64,000 nucleotides of DNA from Caballeronia concitans (GTDB lineage Bacteria; Pseudomonadota; Gammaproteobacteria; Burkholderiales; Burkholderiaceae), in NCBI RefSeq assembly GCF_001544615.1, contig NZ_FCNV02000002.1, positions 620,001-684,000 of the forward strand, given 5' to 3'. Positions 14,670 through 25,370 of the stretch are shown here, in pieces. The position numbers and the translations under genes are program-made. The notes under the pieces were generated by a model that worked only from the letters and a program-made list of their open reading frames with translations, made no database searches and was not told where the DNA came from. Each line of letters starts with the position of its first letter. The first letter of the stretch is position 1.

Positions 14670-17612
14670 ATGAACAAGAATTTGCACAAACTGATTTTTT
14701 GCCGCGTGCGGCGCATGGTTGTCGCGGTAGCAGAGTTCGCTACATCGCACGCAACGGAACCGGGGAGCGGCACGGGCGTTGGTTCGCTTCCGGTATTGCG
14801 CGCCGTCGCTTGTGCCGCGATGGTGTTGCTCGGCACAGCATCGACGCTGACGCTGGCGCAGATCGTGCCTTCGGCTGGCTCGGGCGCGCAGGTTTTGCAG
14901 ACGCAAAACGGCTTGCAGCAGGTCAACATCGCGAAGCCTTCTGCGGCTGGTGTGTCTCTAAATAATTTTGCACAATTCGACGTGCCCGGCAAAGGCGCGA
15001 TTCTCAATAACTCGCCGACCATCGTTCAGACGCAGCAAGCGGGTTACGTCAACGGCAATCCGAATCTCGCGCCGGGGCAGTCGGCGGGGATCATCGTCAA
15101 TCAGGTTCTCAGCAATTCGCCTTCGCAGTTGCGCGGCTATCTGGAAGTCGCCGGGCCGAAGGCCGAAGTCGTCGTGGCGAATCCGTCGGGCATCGTGGTG
15201 GATGGCGGCGGGTTCATCAATACGTCGCGCGCCATTTTGACGACCGGCACGCCGAACTTCGGCGCGAATGGAAGCCTCGCGGGGTTCAACGTTGCGGGCG
15301 GCAATATCACCGTGCAAGGCGCGGGGCTGAATGCGACCAATGTCGATCAAGTGGACTTGTTGGCACGCGCCATTCAAGTGAATGCCGCGATCTATGCCAA
15401 CAATTTAAACGTCGTAGCCGGTGCGAATCAGGTCGATCACAACACGCTGGCTGCAACGCCCATCGCGGGCAATGGCGCTGCGCCTGCCGTGTCCATCGAC
15501 GTGAGTCAGTTGGGCGGGATGTATGCGAATCGCATCTTTTTGGCATCGAATGAATACGGCGTTGGGGTCTCGAACCGAGGCGTGCTCGCGGCGCAAGCGG
15601 CCGATCTCACGCTGACATCGCAAGGCAAGCTCGTGCTCGCCGGACAGACCAACGCGAGCGGCAGCATCAGCGCGACGGCGCGCGATGGTATCGACAATAG
15701 CGGCACCACCTACGCACAGCAAGATGTCGTCGCGGCGACTTCCGGCACGCTGACCAATAGCGGTGTGCTCGCCGCGCAGCGCAATACGACGATCAACGCG
15801 GGCAGTGTCGCTTCGACGGGTACGCTCGGCGCGGGCGTCAACAGCGACGGCTCGATCAGCACGCAAGGCGATCTCAACGTGATCGCAAGCGGCGCGGTCG
15901 CGGCGACGGGCCGTAACGAAGGCGGCGGCAATACCGTCATTCAAGGTGCGTCGGTCAATCTCGCGGGCAGCAATACGTCGGCCAATGGCGTGCTTTCGCT
16001 CGCGGCCATCAGCGGCGACATGAACCTCGCCAACGCCGCGACGACCGCAGGCGGCGCGCTGAACGCCAGCGCGGCAGGCACGCTGGTGAACGATGGCGGC
16101 AAGCTGTCGAGCGGCGGCGCGATGCAGGTCGCAGCGGGCAATGTGAGCAACGCGGGCGGTCAAGTCGTGACGCAATCGACGCTCGATGTCAGCACGAGCG
16201 GCGCGATCAACAATGCGCAAGGCGCGATGCAGGCGGCGGGCCGGGAGTCGATTGGCGCGGCATCGGCCGATAACACGGCGGGGCGCATCGTTTCGCTCAA
16301 TGGCGATGGCCTGAACGTCACGACGACGGGCGCGCTGGTCAACGGCGCGGGCGGAACCATTGGGACGAACGGCGCGCTTGGCATTTCCGCTGGCACGTTG
16401 TCGAATCAAGGGCAACTCACTGCTGCCACCGACGCCACGCTCAACGCGCAAAGCATCGACAATCATGCGGGCAGTGTCGTCGCAGGCGGTGTGCTGAACG
16501 CAACGACAGCGGGTGCGTTGAGCAACGCGGGCGGCACGCTCTCGGGCGCGACGACGACCGTGTCCGCTGCATCGATCGACAACACGAGCGGCGACATCGA
16601 AGGCGATACGCTCGCCGTATCGACGCCCGGCGCGCTCGTCAATCGTGGCGGCAAGCTCACGCAATACGGCGCCGTCGATCAAAGCATCAACGCTGGCGGC
16701 GCGCTCGATAACACCGGCGGCACGATTGCATCGAACGCGACGAATCTCAGCGTCAATGCACAAGGCATCACGAACGATAGCGGCACGATCCAGCACGCGG
16801 GCACAGGCACGCTTGCCGTGACTTCGGAGGGCGCGCTCTCGAATGCAGCGGGTAACGCCCGCAGACTCCTATAGTGGCACGCTGCTCGCGATGAAGTCCG
16901 CGCAAGTGAACGCGGCATCGTGCATCGTGAATCGCAGCGGGTCGATGTACGGCGGCAATGGCCTGAGCATCGGCACGCAAGGCGACATCGACAACACATC
17001 GGGCAAGCTCACCAACGCGGGCGATGGCGCGACGAGCGTGAGCGCATCGGACGTGACGAACACGGGCGGCACGCTCGGCGGCAACGGTGAGGACGCGGGA
17101 TCGACCACGCTGACGTTGTGGACGGCGGGCTTGTCCGGCGGCGATCTCGCGACCTATCACAGCAGCACGTTCCCCGAATGGAACTGGAACAACGGCGCAA
17201 TCTCGGATCAAACGCTGCACGCGCTCGCGAATCCCGTCACCGTGACGGTGCCCAAGGACCAAGTGACGAACATCGATGCAAGCGCGCAGACGTTCTCGCT
17301 GACCGTTCCCGTGCAAGATACCAGCACGGTCCCCGTCTTCAATCCTTCAACGGGTCAGATGGAGTTTCAGCCAACCAGCCGCGTCGTCACGAACAACGCG
17401 AAGCAGTGGTACAACAGCCTGACCGATAACGGCGACGGCACGGTGTCGATCACGTTCTGGCCGGACTTCGATCCAGCGAAGAACATCCGCCCGGACCAGG
17501 CCGAGGTGCGATGGGACATCAACAACCACGACTACGTTCAGCTCGTGAGCGCGGGCAACGCGGCGACGATCCAGGCGCAAGGCGCGACGCGCATCAATGC
17601 GGATAGCCTACA
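14670..17612 (+). pseudogene. TpsA-type filamentous haemagglutinin/BcpA-like exoprotein, frameshifted and truncated
   Basis: Begins with an extended signal peptide (MNKNLHKLIFCRVRRMVVAV; then VACAAMVLLGTASTLTLAQI), followed by the TPS secretion domain (NNSPTIVQTQQAGYVNGNPN, SPSQLRGYLEVAGPKAEVVV) and beta-helical repeats. The frame stops at 16874 (NARRLL stop), but haemagglutinin-like coding resumes in another frame from about 16855 (SYSGTLLAMKSAQ, then GDIDNTSGKLTNAGD). That second frame loses family character near 17612 and runs into unrelated sequence before a convergent gene. Intact relatives are several thousand residues, so this is a remnant of well under half. No TpsB transporter is in the window. 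ATG 14670 has GGAAAG upstream; 14404-14669 upstream holds no gene. Confidence 0.85.
14860..15895 (+). repeat. Direct repeat A1 (shared with 37920-38955)
   Basis: DNA of the TPS domain and early beta-helix. It aligns without gaps to 37920-38955 at a constant offset of 23,060 bp with only scattered substitutions; divergence begins abruptly at about 15895. Both copies are in the same orientation. Confidence 0.85.
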
Positions 17613-17629
17613 GAGGACTAAACGCCCCC

Positions 17630-18739
17630 TCACCCACCCCTTCCCCACCTCTCCCCCCTGCGACGCGCCCCCACCACAATCCGATCCGACGCCAGCGCCG
17701 CGAGATTCGCAAGCCGGCGCTTCTGCGTCGCATCGATCGTGCGCGGTTGCCGGTCGATGCCGCATAACGCGCCGAGCGCATTTCCATCCGCATCGCGCAA
17801 GGGCGCACCTGCATAAAACCGGATGCGCGGCTCATCGACCACCAGCGGATTCGCACTGAAACGCGCATCGCTCGCCGCATCTTCCACCACGAATACATCG
17901 GTCTGCGTGATCGTGTAATTGCAAAACGCCCACGGCCGCGGCGTCTCGTGCGCATTGAGGCCCCAGCGCGCCTTGAACCACTGGCGATCCGGCGTCAGCA
18001 GCGTCATCAGACTGATCGGCACGCGCAATATCTCCGCCGTCAACTGCACGATCTCATCGAACTCCGGCTCGCTCACCGTATCGACGAGACCCGTGCGCGC
18101 CACCGCCTGCAAGCGCGCAGCCTCATTCGCCGCGACCGGATAGGGCGATGCGACCGTCTCCTCGGAAGCCGTAATCGCAAGACATTCGCGCAACGCGGCG
18201 GCCAATGCGGGCGTCTCGGCGGGCGCACGCACCACCGTCACACGCGACAACGCGCCCAGGTCCGCTTCGAGTTGCGCGCTGCTCAGGTCGGTCACGACAA
18301 GCATGCGCATATGCGCCAGATCGCGCGACTGAAGCAGGCGCCGCGACATCGACAGACGCTCCCAGTCGCCGCGCATCAGTTCGACGGCGACGACGGCCGG
18401 CATCGCGATGCCCGCGTCGAGCATCGCGTTGAACGGATCGCTCTGGCCGATGCCGCGCAGTCCCGCCGCGGCCAACGCATCGAGATAGGCGGGCAACGCC
18501 GCATCCGACGCGACAGCGAGCGCGAACGCGCTCTCGCTCTGCGACGAAGCCTGCCGCCGGTTGCCGAGCCGCTCGCGCAACTCCGTGACCGCAGTTTCGC
18601 GCATCCGCCGATGTCCGCCCGGCGTCTTCCACGACTCGATCAACCCCTGCTCGATCCACGTCTGCGCCGTCTTGACCGATACGCCAAGAATGGCCGCGGC
18701 ATCGCGGGTCGTGAGGATCGGATCGTCTTCGGTTGCCAT
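17630..18739 (-). CDS. Excisionase-type HTH plus GAF domain regulatory protein
   Basis: A 369-residue protein. Residues ~5-50 form a MerR/excisionase-like helix-turn-helix (TTRDAAAILGVSVKTAQTWI, then TPGGHRRM). A middle region (~85-190) contains VVTDLSSAQLEADLG and may be a degenerate sensor or receiver-like module. A GAF domain occupies ~210-360 (MTLLTPDRQWFKARWGL, then RPWAFCNYTI and LGALCGIDRQPR). GAF domains bind small molecules or nucleotides; the ligand is unknown. I chose ATG 18739 (AAGGA upstream) over an upstream TTG. It is divergent from the chemoreceptor gene, so joint regulation is possible. Confidence 0.82.
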   Translation of the reverse strand: MATEDDPILTTRDAAAILGVSVKTAQTWIEQGLIESWKTPGGHRRMRETAVTELRERLGNRRQASSQSESAFALAVASDAALPAYLDALAAAGLRGIGQSDPFNAMLDAGIAMPAVVAVELMRGDWERLSMSRRLLQSRDLAHMRMLVVTDLSSAQLEADLGALSRVTVVRAPAETPALAAALRECLAITASEETVASPYPVAANEAARLQAVARTGLVDTVSEPEFDEIVQLTAEILRVPISLMTLLTPDRQWFKARWGLNAHETPRPWAFCNYTITQTDVFVVEDAASDARFSANPLVVDEPRIRFYAGAPLRDADGNALGALCGIDRQPRTIDATQKRRLANLAALASDRIVVGARRRGERWGRGG

Positions 18740-19045
18740 GAAAGTCCTTGTTCGAGGTCGCAAACGATAGCTGGCTTCGCCCTAAAGCACAATCGCCGAA
18801 TTTGATAGAAATGGAAACAATGCGCTTGCGCAATTCTTCAGTTAAATCTACGCTTATACGGCTAACGCGCTGTTAACTGCCTTCATCGGTCGCAATTACT
18901 TTCGTGCTTCAACCGAATCGGTAATTCTAGCCACGACATCATCGACGGGCAAGCAAGCAAAAATTGGTAGAAACGGAAAAGCCCCAATAACAAGCCGGCA
19001 GTTTTGCCGGCAACGCCGCGGACCACGGCGCACACCATAACAACC
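18740..19045. promoter_or_regulatory. 306-bp divergent intergenic region with a hairpin
   Basis: No gene is visible. The region is AT-richer. It holds GCCGGCA-GTTT-TGCCGGC (18994-19011), a 7-bp stem with a 4-nt loop in the leader of the chemoreceptor gene, and two similar purine-rich boxes (GATAGAAATGGAAA and GGTAGAAACGGAAA). No T run follows the hairpin, so it does not look like a terminator. Confidence 0.4.
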
Positions 19046-20614
19046 ATGAATCTCAACACCATGTCGATGAAGGCGAAGCTCGCCTTGTCATTCAGCTTTC
19101 TCACGGGCGTCGTGCTGATCGTCTCGGCGGTAGCGATCAGCGCATTGGGCGACGCGAATCAGCGCTTCTTTCAGTTCGTCGAAGGCACCAACGCGCGCGA
19201 GACGTTGGCCGAGCAGGTTCGCCAGGCCGTGGACCGGCGCGCGATCGCCGCCCGCAACATGGCGCTCGTGACGACGCCCGCCGATTTCGCGCTCGAAAAA
19301 GAAGCCGAAGCGCGTGCCCAAGCCGACGTCACCGCGCATCTCGCGCGCCTCGACGCGACGATCGCATCGGCCACCGACACCACCGAAAAAGCGCGCGCGC
19401 TCGTCGCCGAAATCAATCGCATCGAAGCGCTCTACGCGCCGGTCGCGCAGGCCATCGTCGAACTCGCGACGCAGCATCGGCAGGAAGAAGCCGTGCGCAA
19501 GATCAACGAGGACTGCCGCCCGCTGCTCGCCGCACTGGTGAGCGCGACCGACGCCTATTCGACGTACACGCATCAGCGCGCCGAAGCGCTTGTCGCCGAA
19601 GCGCACGAACACTATGCGTCGCAGTTGCGGATTCTCGCTGCGATCTGCGCGGGCGCGGTCGCCGCCGCCGTGGCTGCGGGCGTGCTCATCACGCGCGGGC
19701 TGACGCGCGCGCTCGGCACGGAGCCGGCCGCGCTGAAGGAAATCACGCAGCGCGTGGCATCGGGCGACCTGAGTCCGGTCGCGATGACGCGCGCCGTGCC
19801 CGCAGGCAGCGTGCTTTCGTCGATGGACGCGATGCAGAAGAGCCTCGTCACGCTGATCGGCGAAGTGCGCACGGCCGCCGACAGCATCGCGACGGGTTCG
19901 ATGCAGATCGCATCGGGCAACGCGGATTTGTCGGCGCGCACGGAAGAGCAGGCATCATCGCTTCAGGAGACGGCGGCCAGCATGGAAGAACTCACGTCGA
20001 CCGTTCGCCAGAATGCCGACAACGCGCAACAGGCGAGCACGCTGTCGGCGAACGCGTCGGACGTGGCGAAGCAGGGCGATGCGGTGGTGACGCGCGTCGT
20101 CGAGACGATGACCGCCATCAGCGAAAGCTCGCTGAAGATCGCGGACATCATCGGGATCATCGAAGGCATTGCGTTCCAGACCAACATCCTCGCGTTGAAC
20201 GCGGCGGTCGAAGCGGCGCGCGCAGGCGAACAGGGACGCGGATTCGCGGTCGTCGCCTCGGAAGTGCGCTCGCTCGCGCAGCGGTCGTCGCATGCGGCGA
20301 AGGAGATCAAGGAACTGATCGGCGCATCGGTGGCGAAGGTCGAAGCGGGCTTCGCGCTCGCGCAGGACGCGGGCACGACGATGAGCGACGTGCTGCGCGC
20401 AGTGGCCCGCGTGTCCGACATCATGGACGAGATCGCGGCGGCATCCGGCGAGCAGAGCCGCGGCATCGAGCAGGTCAATCAGGCGATCGCGCAAATGGAT
20501 CGCGTGACGCAGCAGAACGCCGCGCTCGTCGAACAGGCGGCGGCCGCTTCGCAGGCGCTCGACGATCAGGGACGGCATCTCTCGCAGACCGTGTCGCAAT
20601 TCCGCATCAGTTAA
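19046..20614 (+). CDS. Methyl-accepting chemotaxis protein
   Basis: A 522-residue transmembrane chemoreceptor. TM1 lies at about residues 12-35 ([20 protein letters not shown]). The periplasmic part is a four-helix-bundle sensor rich in Glu/Arg. TM2 is [20 protein letters not shown], followed by a HAMP domain. The cytoplasmic hairpin is at about residues 370-405 ([20 protein letters not shown], then [18 protein letters not shown]), the CheA/CheW contact. No C-terminal CheR pentapeptide is present (ends QFRIS). The ligand cannot be read from sequence; the closeness to the furan locus is only suggestive. Its 3' end overlaps the aldehyde dehydrogenase gene by four bases. A downstream ATG at 19061 is an alternative start. 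Confidence 0.92.
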   Translation: MNLNTMSMKAKLALSFSFLTGVVLIVSAVAISALGDANQRFFQFVEGTNARETLAEQVRQAVDRRAIAARNMALVTTPADFALEKEAEARAQADVTAHLARLDATIASATDTTEKARALVAEINRIEALYAPVAQAIVELATQHRQEEAVRKINEDCRPLLAALVSATDAYSTYTHQRAEALVAEAHEHYASQLRILAAICAGAVAAAVAAGVLITRGLTRALGTEPAALKEITQRVASGDLSPVAMTRAVPAGSVLSSMDAMQKSLVTLIGEVRTAADSIATGSMQIASGNADLSARTEEQASSLQETAASMEELTSTVRQNADNAQQASTLSANASDVAKQGDAVVTRVVETMTAISESSLKIADIIGIIEGIAFQTNILALNAAVEAARAGEQGRGFAVVASEVRSLAQRSSHAAKEIKELIGASVAKVEAGFALAQDAGTTMSDVLRAVARVSDIMDEIAAASGEQSRGIEQVNQAIAQMDRVTQQNAALVEQAAAASQALDDQGRHLSQTVSQFRIS

Positions 20615-22050
20615 CGCAGCGGCACGATGCCTTCCGCGACGCCCGCCGGCATGCAGATGTGCTTCAGCTCGGTGAAGTCCGCGAGCGCATCGTAGCCGTG
20701 GAGGCGGCCGAGTCCGCTTTGCCGGTAGCCGCCCGTTTCGGCTTCGGCGAAGAGCTTGTTGTGGTCGTTGATCCAGACGGTTCCGTTGCGCAGCGCCCGA
20801 GCGATGCGGAACGCGCGCGGACCGTCGTTCGTCCACACGCTCGCGGAAAGGCCGAAGACCGTATCGTTGGCCTTCGCTATGGCTTCCTGTTCGGTCTCGA
20901 AAACTTCGAGCGTCACGAACGGCCCGAAGATTTCTTCCTGACAGAAGAACGCTTTCGGATCGCCATGTTCGACGAGCGTCGGCGACAGGAACGCATGCCC
21001 CGATCGTTCGCCGCGCAACAACACGCGATCCGCCATGCCGCAGGCGCGTTCGATGGTGCGATCGACGGCATCGCGCGTGTTCGAATCGATGAGCGCGCCG
21101 ATATCCGTCGCCGGATCGATGCCCGGTCCCACCTTCAGCGATGCAAGCGCCGCCACAAGATGCTCGCGCATCTGCGCCGCACGCGATGCATGCACCAGCA
21201 CGCGCCGCGCCGCCGTGCATTGCTGCCCCGAGATGATCGTCGCGGCGCGCGCGAGACGCGGGGCGATGGCGGCGATATCGGCATCGTCGAACACGACGCA
21301 GCATGATTTGCCGCCGAGTTCGAGCGAGAGCTTCTTCATGCTGTCCGCCGCCGTGGTCATGATCTTCTTGCCCGTCGCCGTCGATCCCGTGAAGCTCACC
21401 ACATCCACGTCATGCGATTCCGCGAGCCGCTGGCTCGCCGCGTGTCCCTGTTCGCTGACGAGATTCACCGCGCCCTTCGGCAACGCCGTGCGCTCGAAGC
21501 AGCGCAGCATCGCGGCCGTGACGAGCGACGTCTGCGCGGCGGGCTTCACGACGGCCGTGCAACCCGCCGCGAGCGCGGGCGCGAGCGAGCGCACGAGCAG
21601 CACCGCCGGCGCGTTCCACGGCACGATGATCGCGGCGACGCCGGCCGCTTCGCGCAGCATCGTCGATATCGTGCCGGGTTCGGCTTCGAGCACGTGTCCC
21701 GCGATGTGCCGCGCGAGTCCTGCGTAATAGCGCACTTCGGATATGGCGCCCGCGATTTCTCCGCGCGATTGCGCGATGGCCTTGCCGTTTTCGCGCGTGA
21801 GCAGCGTCGCGAGCGCGTCGCGTTCCGCTTCGAGCGCCGATGCCCAGCCGAGCAGCACGTCCTGGCGCAAGCGCGCGTCCTGCGCCCACGTCGTGCGATC
21901 GAAGACATGGCGCGCGGCGGCGATGGCGGCATCGGCTTCGGCAGCGCCGCCGTCCGCGAACTGGCCGATGGCTTCGCCCGTCGCGGGATCGATGCTGTCG
22001 GCGTTGGGCGTGCCGGTCCATTCGCCGGCAATCCAGTGTCGTGCGTTCAT
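20611..22050 (-). CDS. NAD(P)-dependent aldehyde dehydrogenase, candidate furan-aldehyde oxidiser
   Basis: A 479-residue aldehyde dehydrogenase. The fold markers are [32 protein letters not shown], the general-base segment [16 protein letters not shown], and the nucleophile in [11 protein letters not shown] (Cys near residue 278); [10 protein letters not shown] and [13 protein letters not shown] follow. The substrate is unknown. It begins within the last four bases of the LysR gene upstream (22047-22050), so the two form one unit divergent from the furan operon. This makes oxidation of furfural, hydroxymethylfurfural or formylfuroate a reasonable inference, not a demonstrated one. It is not part of the core hmf set as I know it. 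Confidence 0.88.
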   Translation of the reverse strand: MNARHWIAGEWTGTPNADSIDPATGEAIGQFADGGAAEADAAIAAARHVFDRTTWAQDARLRQDVLLGWASALEAERDALATLLTRENGKAIAQSRGEIAGAISEVRYYAGLARHIAGHVLEAEPGTISTMLREAAGVAAIIVPWNAPAVLLVRSLAPALAAGCTAVVKPAAQTSLVTAAMLRCFERTALPKGAVNLVSEQGHAASQRLAESHDVDVVSFTGSTATGKKIMTTAADSMKKLSLELGGKSCCVVFDDADIAAIAPRLARAATIISGQQCTAARRVLVHASRAAQMREHLVAALASLKVGPGIDPATDIGALIDSNTRDAVDRTIERACGMADRVLLRGERSGHAFLSPTLVEHGDPKAFFCQEEIFGPFVTLEVFETEQEAIAKANDTVFGLSASVWTNDGPRAFRIARALRNGTVWINDHNKLFAEAETGGYRQSGLGRLHGYDALADFTELKHICMPAGVAEGIVPLR

Positions 22051-22988
22051 GCTGAGCGTTCCTTGATGTTGGTAGATGGTTCGGATGGCGAACTATTTGA
22101 TGCGAGATGCAGTTCATCGCCGATGATCGCGATCAGCGCTTCGGCTGCGGCGCTCAAGGGCCGTCGCGGATGGCTGACGCAGATGACGTGCCGCACGATG
22201 CGCGGCGCGAGAATAGGGCACGCGCGCAAGGTGCCGTGACGCGCCGCACGTTCGACGACGATGCGCGGCAGGATGGTCGCAAAGCGCGTGTGCTCGACGA
22301 GCTTGAGAATGGTCGATAACACGTCGATTTCGAAGCGCGGCGCGAGCAGCACGTCCTCGTGTTGCGCGGCGCTGTCGAGCACGCCGCGCAGGCCGTGGCG
22401 CTTGGTCGGCAGCACGAGTTCCAGTTCGGGCAGTTGCGCGAGTTCGATCGCATGCGGCAGATCGGGGCCGTGCGCGGCGCTGGTGGCGAGCACCATCTCT
22501 TCATCGAGCAGCGCACGCGAATCGAGCGAGAGACGCGCGCGCGGCTTGTTGATGATCGCGGCATCGAGCTGGCCGCCCGCGACCCAGTCGATGAACGTCG
22601 CGCTATAGCCATCCGCGACGGTGACTTCGACATCGGGATAACGCGCATGAAAACGCGAGAGCGAATCCGCAAGCACGCTTTCGGTCACCGACGCGATCAG
22701 CCCGATGCCCACATGCCCCGTCACGACTTCCTCGCGCTGCACGAGTTGCTGCCGCGCGTGCGCGAGGTCGCGCATGATCGGAAGAAACAGGCGATACATG
22801 AGCCGTCCCGCCGCGGTCGGCGCCATGCCGTGCGCGCCGCGCTCGAAGAGCTGCTGATGCAGTTCGTCCTCGAGCTTCGCTATCTGCATGCTCAGCGCGG
22901 GCTGCACGATGTTCAGCCGCTTGGCCGCCCGCGTGACGGAACCGTCCTCGAACAGCGCGATGAAGTACTGGATTTGCTTGAGGTCCAT
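22047..22988 (-). CDS. LysR-family regulator at the left edge of the furan locus
   Basis: A 313-residue LysR protein. The winged HTH at residues 1-60 (MDLKQIQYFIALFEDGSVTR, then PALSMQIAKLEDELHQQLFE) is followed by a periplasmic-binding-protein-like effector domain. It is clearly paralogous to the LysR at 35303-36214, which starts MELKQVQYFIALFEEGTVTR; the two share most positions in the HTH and many in the sensor domain. It is divergent from hmfF and in an operon with the aldehyde dehydrogenase, so control of both directions is likely. GGGGA precedes ATG 22988. Confidence 0.9.
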   Translation of the reverse strand: MDLKQIQYFIALFEDGSVTRAAKRLNIVQPALSMQIAKLEDELHQQLFERGAHGMAPTAAGRLMYRLFLPIMRDLAHARQQLVQREEVVTGHVGIGLIASVTESVLADSLSRFHARYPDVEVTVADGYSATFIDWVAGGQLDAAIINKPRARLSLDSRALLDEEMVLATSAAHGPDLPHAIELAQLPELELVLPTKRHGLRGVLDSAAQHEDVLLAPRFEIDVLSTILKLVEHTRFATILPRIVVERAARHGTLRACPILAPRIVRHVICVSHPRRPLSAAAEALIAIIGDELHLASNSSPSEPSTNIKERSA

Positions 22989-23158
22989 GTTTCCCCGGGG
23001 CATCAGCAACGCTAATGGGCGGTATCACCATTATCAAGTGACTTCGTAAGATGTGCAGCGCGCTTCATGCCAGTGCGCCCAGCAATAACGCGTGAGTGAG
23101 CGATCTATTGATACGTAACTGTAAGAAGCCTGTCATCCGGGCTAACACGGATATAAGA

Positions 23159-23171
23159 GCGAATGATTCGC
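23159..23171. promoter_or_regulatory. Inverted repeat upstream of hmfF, candidate LysR operator
   Basis: GCGAAT-G-ATTCGC is a perfect 6+1+6 dyad, about 95 bp upstream of the hmfF start and 171 bp from the divergent LysR gene. The surrounding intergenic stretch (22989-23265) contains no gene. The position fits a LysR activation site; no matching copy was seen near the other LysR gene. Confidence 0.45.
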
Positions 23172-23265
23172 CGCATCAATAAACAGTATTAGATGTTATG
23201 GGGCGATCTCGCTACGCTTCATCCAATGCGCTTGCCACGGCAGGCGCGCACAGATGGAGACGCTG

Positions 23266-24759
23266 ATGAATACACGCGATGCCGCAACGAACGGCATTCC
23301 CCCATTCGCCTGGGCCCCGAAGGGCGCCGACACCGGCTCGCTTTCGCTGCGCGACTGGCTCGCGCATCTCGCGCAGACCGGCCGCGTCGCGACCATCGAC
23401 AAGCCGGTCGCGCTCGAACACGAACTCGCTGCCATCGCGAAACGCCTCGACGGCACGCAGGCCGCGTTCTTCACGCAGCCGGGCGGTCACGCAATGCCCG
23501 TCGTGAGCGGCTTCATGTCGAAGCGCGCGTGGATTGCGGAAGCAATGGGCGTCGATGAATCCGCGTTGCTCGCGCGCTTTTCCGCAGCGGCCGCCGCGCC
23601 GCTCGAATCGAAACTCGTCGGACGTGAAGACGCGCCGTGCCAGCAAGTGGTGCATACGAGCGATATCGATCTTCACGCGCTCTTGCCTATTCCAACGCAC
23701 AGCGAACACGACAACGGTCCGTACATCACCGCCGGTCTCGTGATTGCGCGCAATCCGCGCACGGGCGTGCAAAACGTGTCGATCAATCGCATTCAGGTGC
23801 ATGGCCGCGATCGCATGGCGATCCTGCTGCTGCCGCGCCATCTCTATGCATTCCAGCGCGCGGCGGAAGAAGCCGGCGATGCGCTCGACGTAGCCATCGC
23901 GATCGGCGTCGATCCGCTCACGATGCTCGCCTCGCAAGCGATCACGCCCATCGATCATGATGAACTCGAAATCGCGGGTGCGCTGCATGGCGCGCCGCTG
24001 CCTGTCGCGCAATGCGTGACGAACGGCGTGCATGTGCCCGCGTTCGCGGAGATCGTCATCGAAGGGCGCATTCTGCCGAACGTGCGCGAGCCGGAAGGCC
24101 CGTTCGGCGAATTCCCGAAGTACTACAGCGCGAAGGAAGCGCGCGAAGTCATCGAAGTGACGGCGGTCACGCATCGGCGCGACCCGGTGTTTCATACGAT
24201 CATTCCCGCTGAGATGGAGCATCTTTTGCTCGGCGGCATTCCGCGTGAAGCCACGCTGCTCGCGCATTTACAGCGCAGCCATCCGGCCGTGAAGGACGTG
24301 CATCTGTCGGTGGGCGGCGTGTGCCGCTATCACCTGTGGGTGCAGTTCGACAAGAAGCGCGAAGGCGAAGCGAAGAACGTCATCCTGTGCGCGTTCGGCG
24401 CGCATTACGACATCAAGCAGGTCGTCGTCGTCGATACGGACGTGGACGTGCACGATCCCGCCGAGATCGAATGGGCCATCGCGACGCGCTTCCAGGCGGA
24501 CCGCGATCTCGTCGTGATCGACGGCGCGCAGGGCTCGCCGCTCGATCCGTCCACGACGGTCGGCCAGCCCGACGACGCGCCCGCGCATCTGCAAGGCGTG
24601 AGCGCCAAGATGGGCCTCGATGCGACGCGCCCGGTCGTGTATCCCGCGCATGTGTTCACGCGCGTGCGCATTCCGGGCCAGGACACGGTGGATCTCGACG
24701 CGCTCGTTGCCGCCGATAACCGTGCGTTCGACGCTTACCTTTCGCGCGATCATGGCTGA
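23266..24759 (+). CDS. hmfF: UbiD-family prenyl-FMN decarboxylase, probable 2,5-furandicarboxylate decarboxylase
   Basis: A 497-residue UbiD enzyme. The prFMN/substrate region shows NVSINRIQVHGRDRMAI and the catalytic glutamate segment EPEGPFGEFPKYYS near residue 275, the family hallmark. UbiD enzymes need prenylated FMN, and the maturase (UbiX type) follows at once with an eight-base overlap. In the hydroxymethylfurfural pathway HmfF removes one carboxyl from 2,5-furandicarboxylate to give 2-furoate. Specificity is inferred from the neighbours (furoyl-CoA dehydrogenase, furoyl-CoA synthetase, GMC oxidase). ATG 23266 follows GGAGA; the in-frame ATG at 23254 overlaps that site. Confidence 0.87.
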   Translation: MNTRDAATNGIPPFAWAPKGADTGSLSLRDWLAHLAQTGRVATIDKPVALEHELAAIAKRLDGTQAAFFTQPGGHAMPVVSGFMSKRAWIAEAMGVDESALLARFSAAAAAPLESKLVGREDAPCQQVVHTSDIDLHALLPIPTHSEHDNGPYITAGLVIARNPRTGVQNVSINRIQVHGRDRMAILLLPRHLYAFQRAAEEAGDALDVAIAIGVDPLTMLASQAITPIDHDELEIAGALHGAPLPVAQCVTNGVHVPAFAEIVIEGRILPNVREPEGPFGEFPKYYSAKEAREVIEVTAVTHRRDPVFHTIIPAEMEHLLLGGIPREATLLAHLQRSHPAVKDVHLSVGGVCRYHLWVQFDKKREGEAKNVILCAFGAHYDIKQVVVVDTDVDVHDPAEIEWAIATRFQADRDLVVIDGAQGSPLDPSTTVGQPDDAPAHLQGVSAKMGLDATRPVVYPAHVFTRVRIPGQDTVDLDALVAADNRAFDAYLSRDHG

Positions 24760-25366
24760 ACGGAAGAAGCGAATCGTCGTCGGCATCTCGGGCGCGAGCG
24801 GCGCGGTCATCGGCCTGCGCCTGCTTGCCGCGTTGCGCCGTCTGGGCACGCACGAGACGCATCTGATCGTGTCGGCATCGGGCGCGGTGACGGCCGCGCA
24901 GGAACTCGGCCTCACGCGCGGCGACATCGATTCCCTCGCGGACGTCGTGCATAACGTGCGCGATATCGGCGCGGCCGTGGCGAGCGGATCGTTCCTGACC
25001 GAAGGCATGGTCATCGCGCCGTGTTCGATGAAAACGCTCGCGGGCGTGGCCAACGGCTTCGCGGACAACCTGCTCACGCGCGCCGCCGATGTCATGCTCA
25101 AGGAGCGTCGCCGCCTCGTGCTGGTCGCGCGCGAGACGCCGCTCAATCTCGCGCATCTGCGCAACATGACGCTCGCCACCGAAATGGGCGCGATCGTGAT
25201 GCCGCCGGTGCCCGCGTTCTACGCGCATCCGAAGACCATCGACGATGTGGTCGATCACACGGTGGGGCGCATTCTGGATTTGTTCGGCATCGAGCACGCT
25301 GAAATCGCGCGCCGCTGGAGCGGTCTCGCCGATGAATTCAGCGGCCGCGCCGAAGGTGAGGAGTGA
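24752..25366 (+). CDS. hmfG: UbiX-family flavin prenyltransferase
   Basis: A 204-residue flavoprotein that transfers a dimethylallyl group to FMN, making the prFMN cofactor for the UbiD partner. The FMN-binding start VVGISGASGAVIGLRLL, the central GSFLTEGMVIAPCSMKTLAG, NLLTRAADVMLKERR and the end motif PPVPAFYAHPKTIDD match UbiX/Pad1. ATG 24752 lies inside the last codons of hmfF (overlap 24752-24759), which suggests translational coupling. The gene for the molybdenum subunit follows after four bases. Confidence 0.9.
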   Translation: MAERKKRIVVGISGASGAVIGLRLLAALRRLGTHETHLIVSASGAVTAAQELGLTRGDIDSLADVVHNVRDIGAAVASGSFLTEGMVIAPCSMKTLAGVANGFADNLLTRAADVMLKERRRLVLVARETPLNLAHLRNMTLATEMGAIVMPPVPAFYAHPKTIDDVVDHTVGRILDLFGIEHAEIARRWSGLADEFSGRAEGEE

Positions 25367-25370
25367 CGCG

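Noticed and set aside
15405-16796. 463-codon reverse-strand frame in the first TpsA remnant
   Set aside because: Antisense of the repetitive beta-helix; repeats of the parent strand explain it. The same holds for the matching frame at 37742-38926.
16843-17859. Second-frame part of TpsA as a separate 338-residue gene
   Set aside because: It has no signal or ribosome site and continues the haemagglutinin repeats; better explained as the same gene after a frameshift, with the last ~80 codons read into unrelated DNA.
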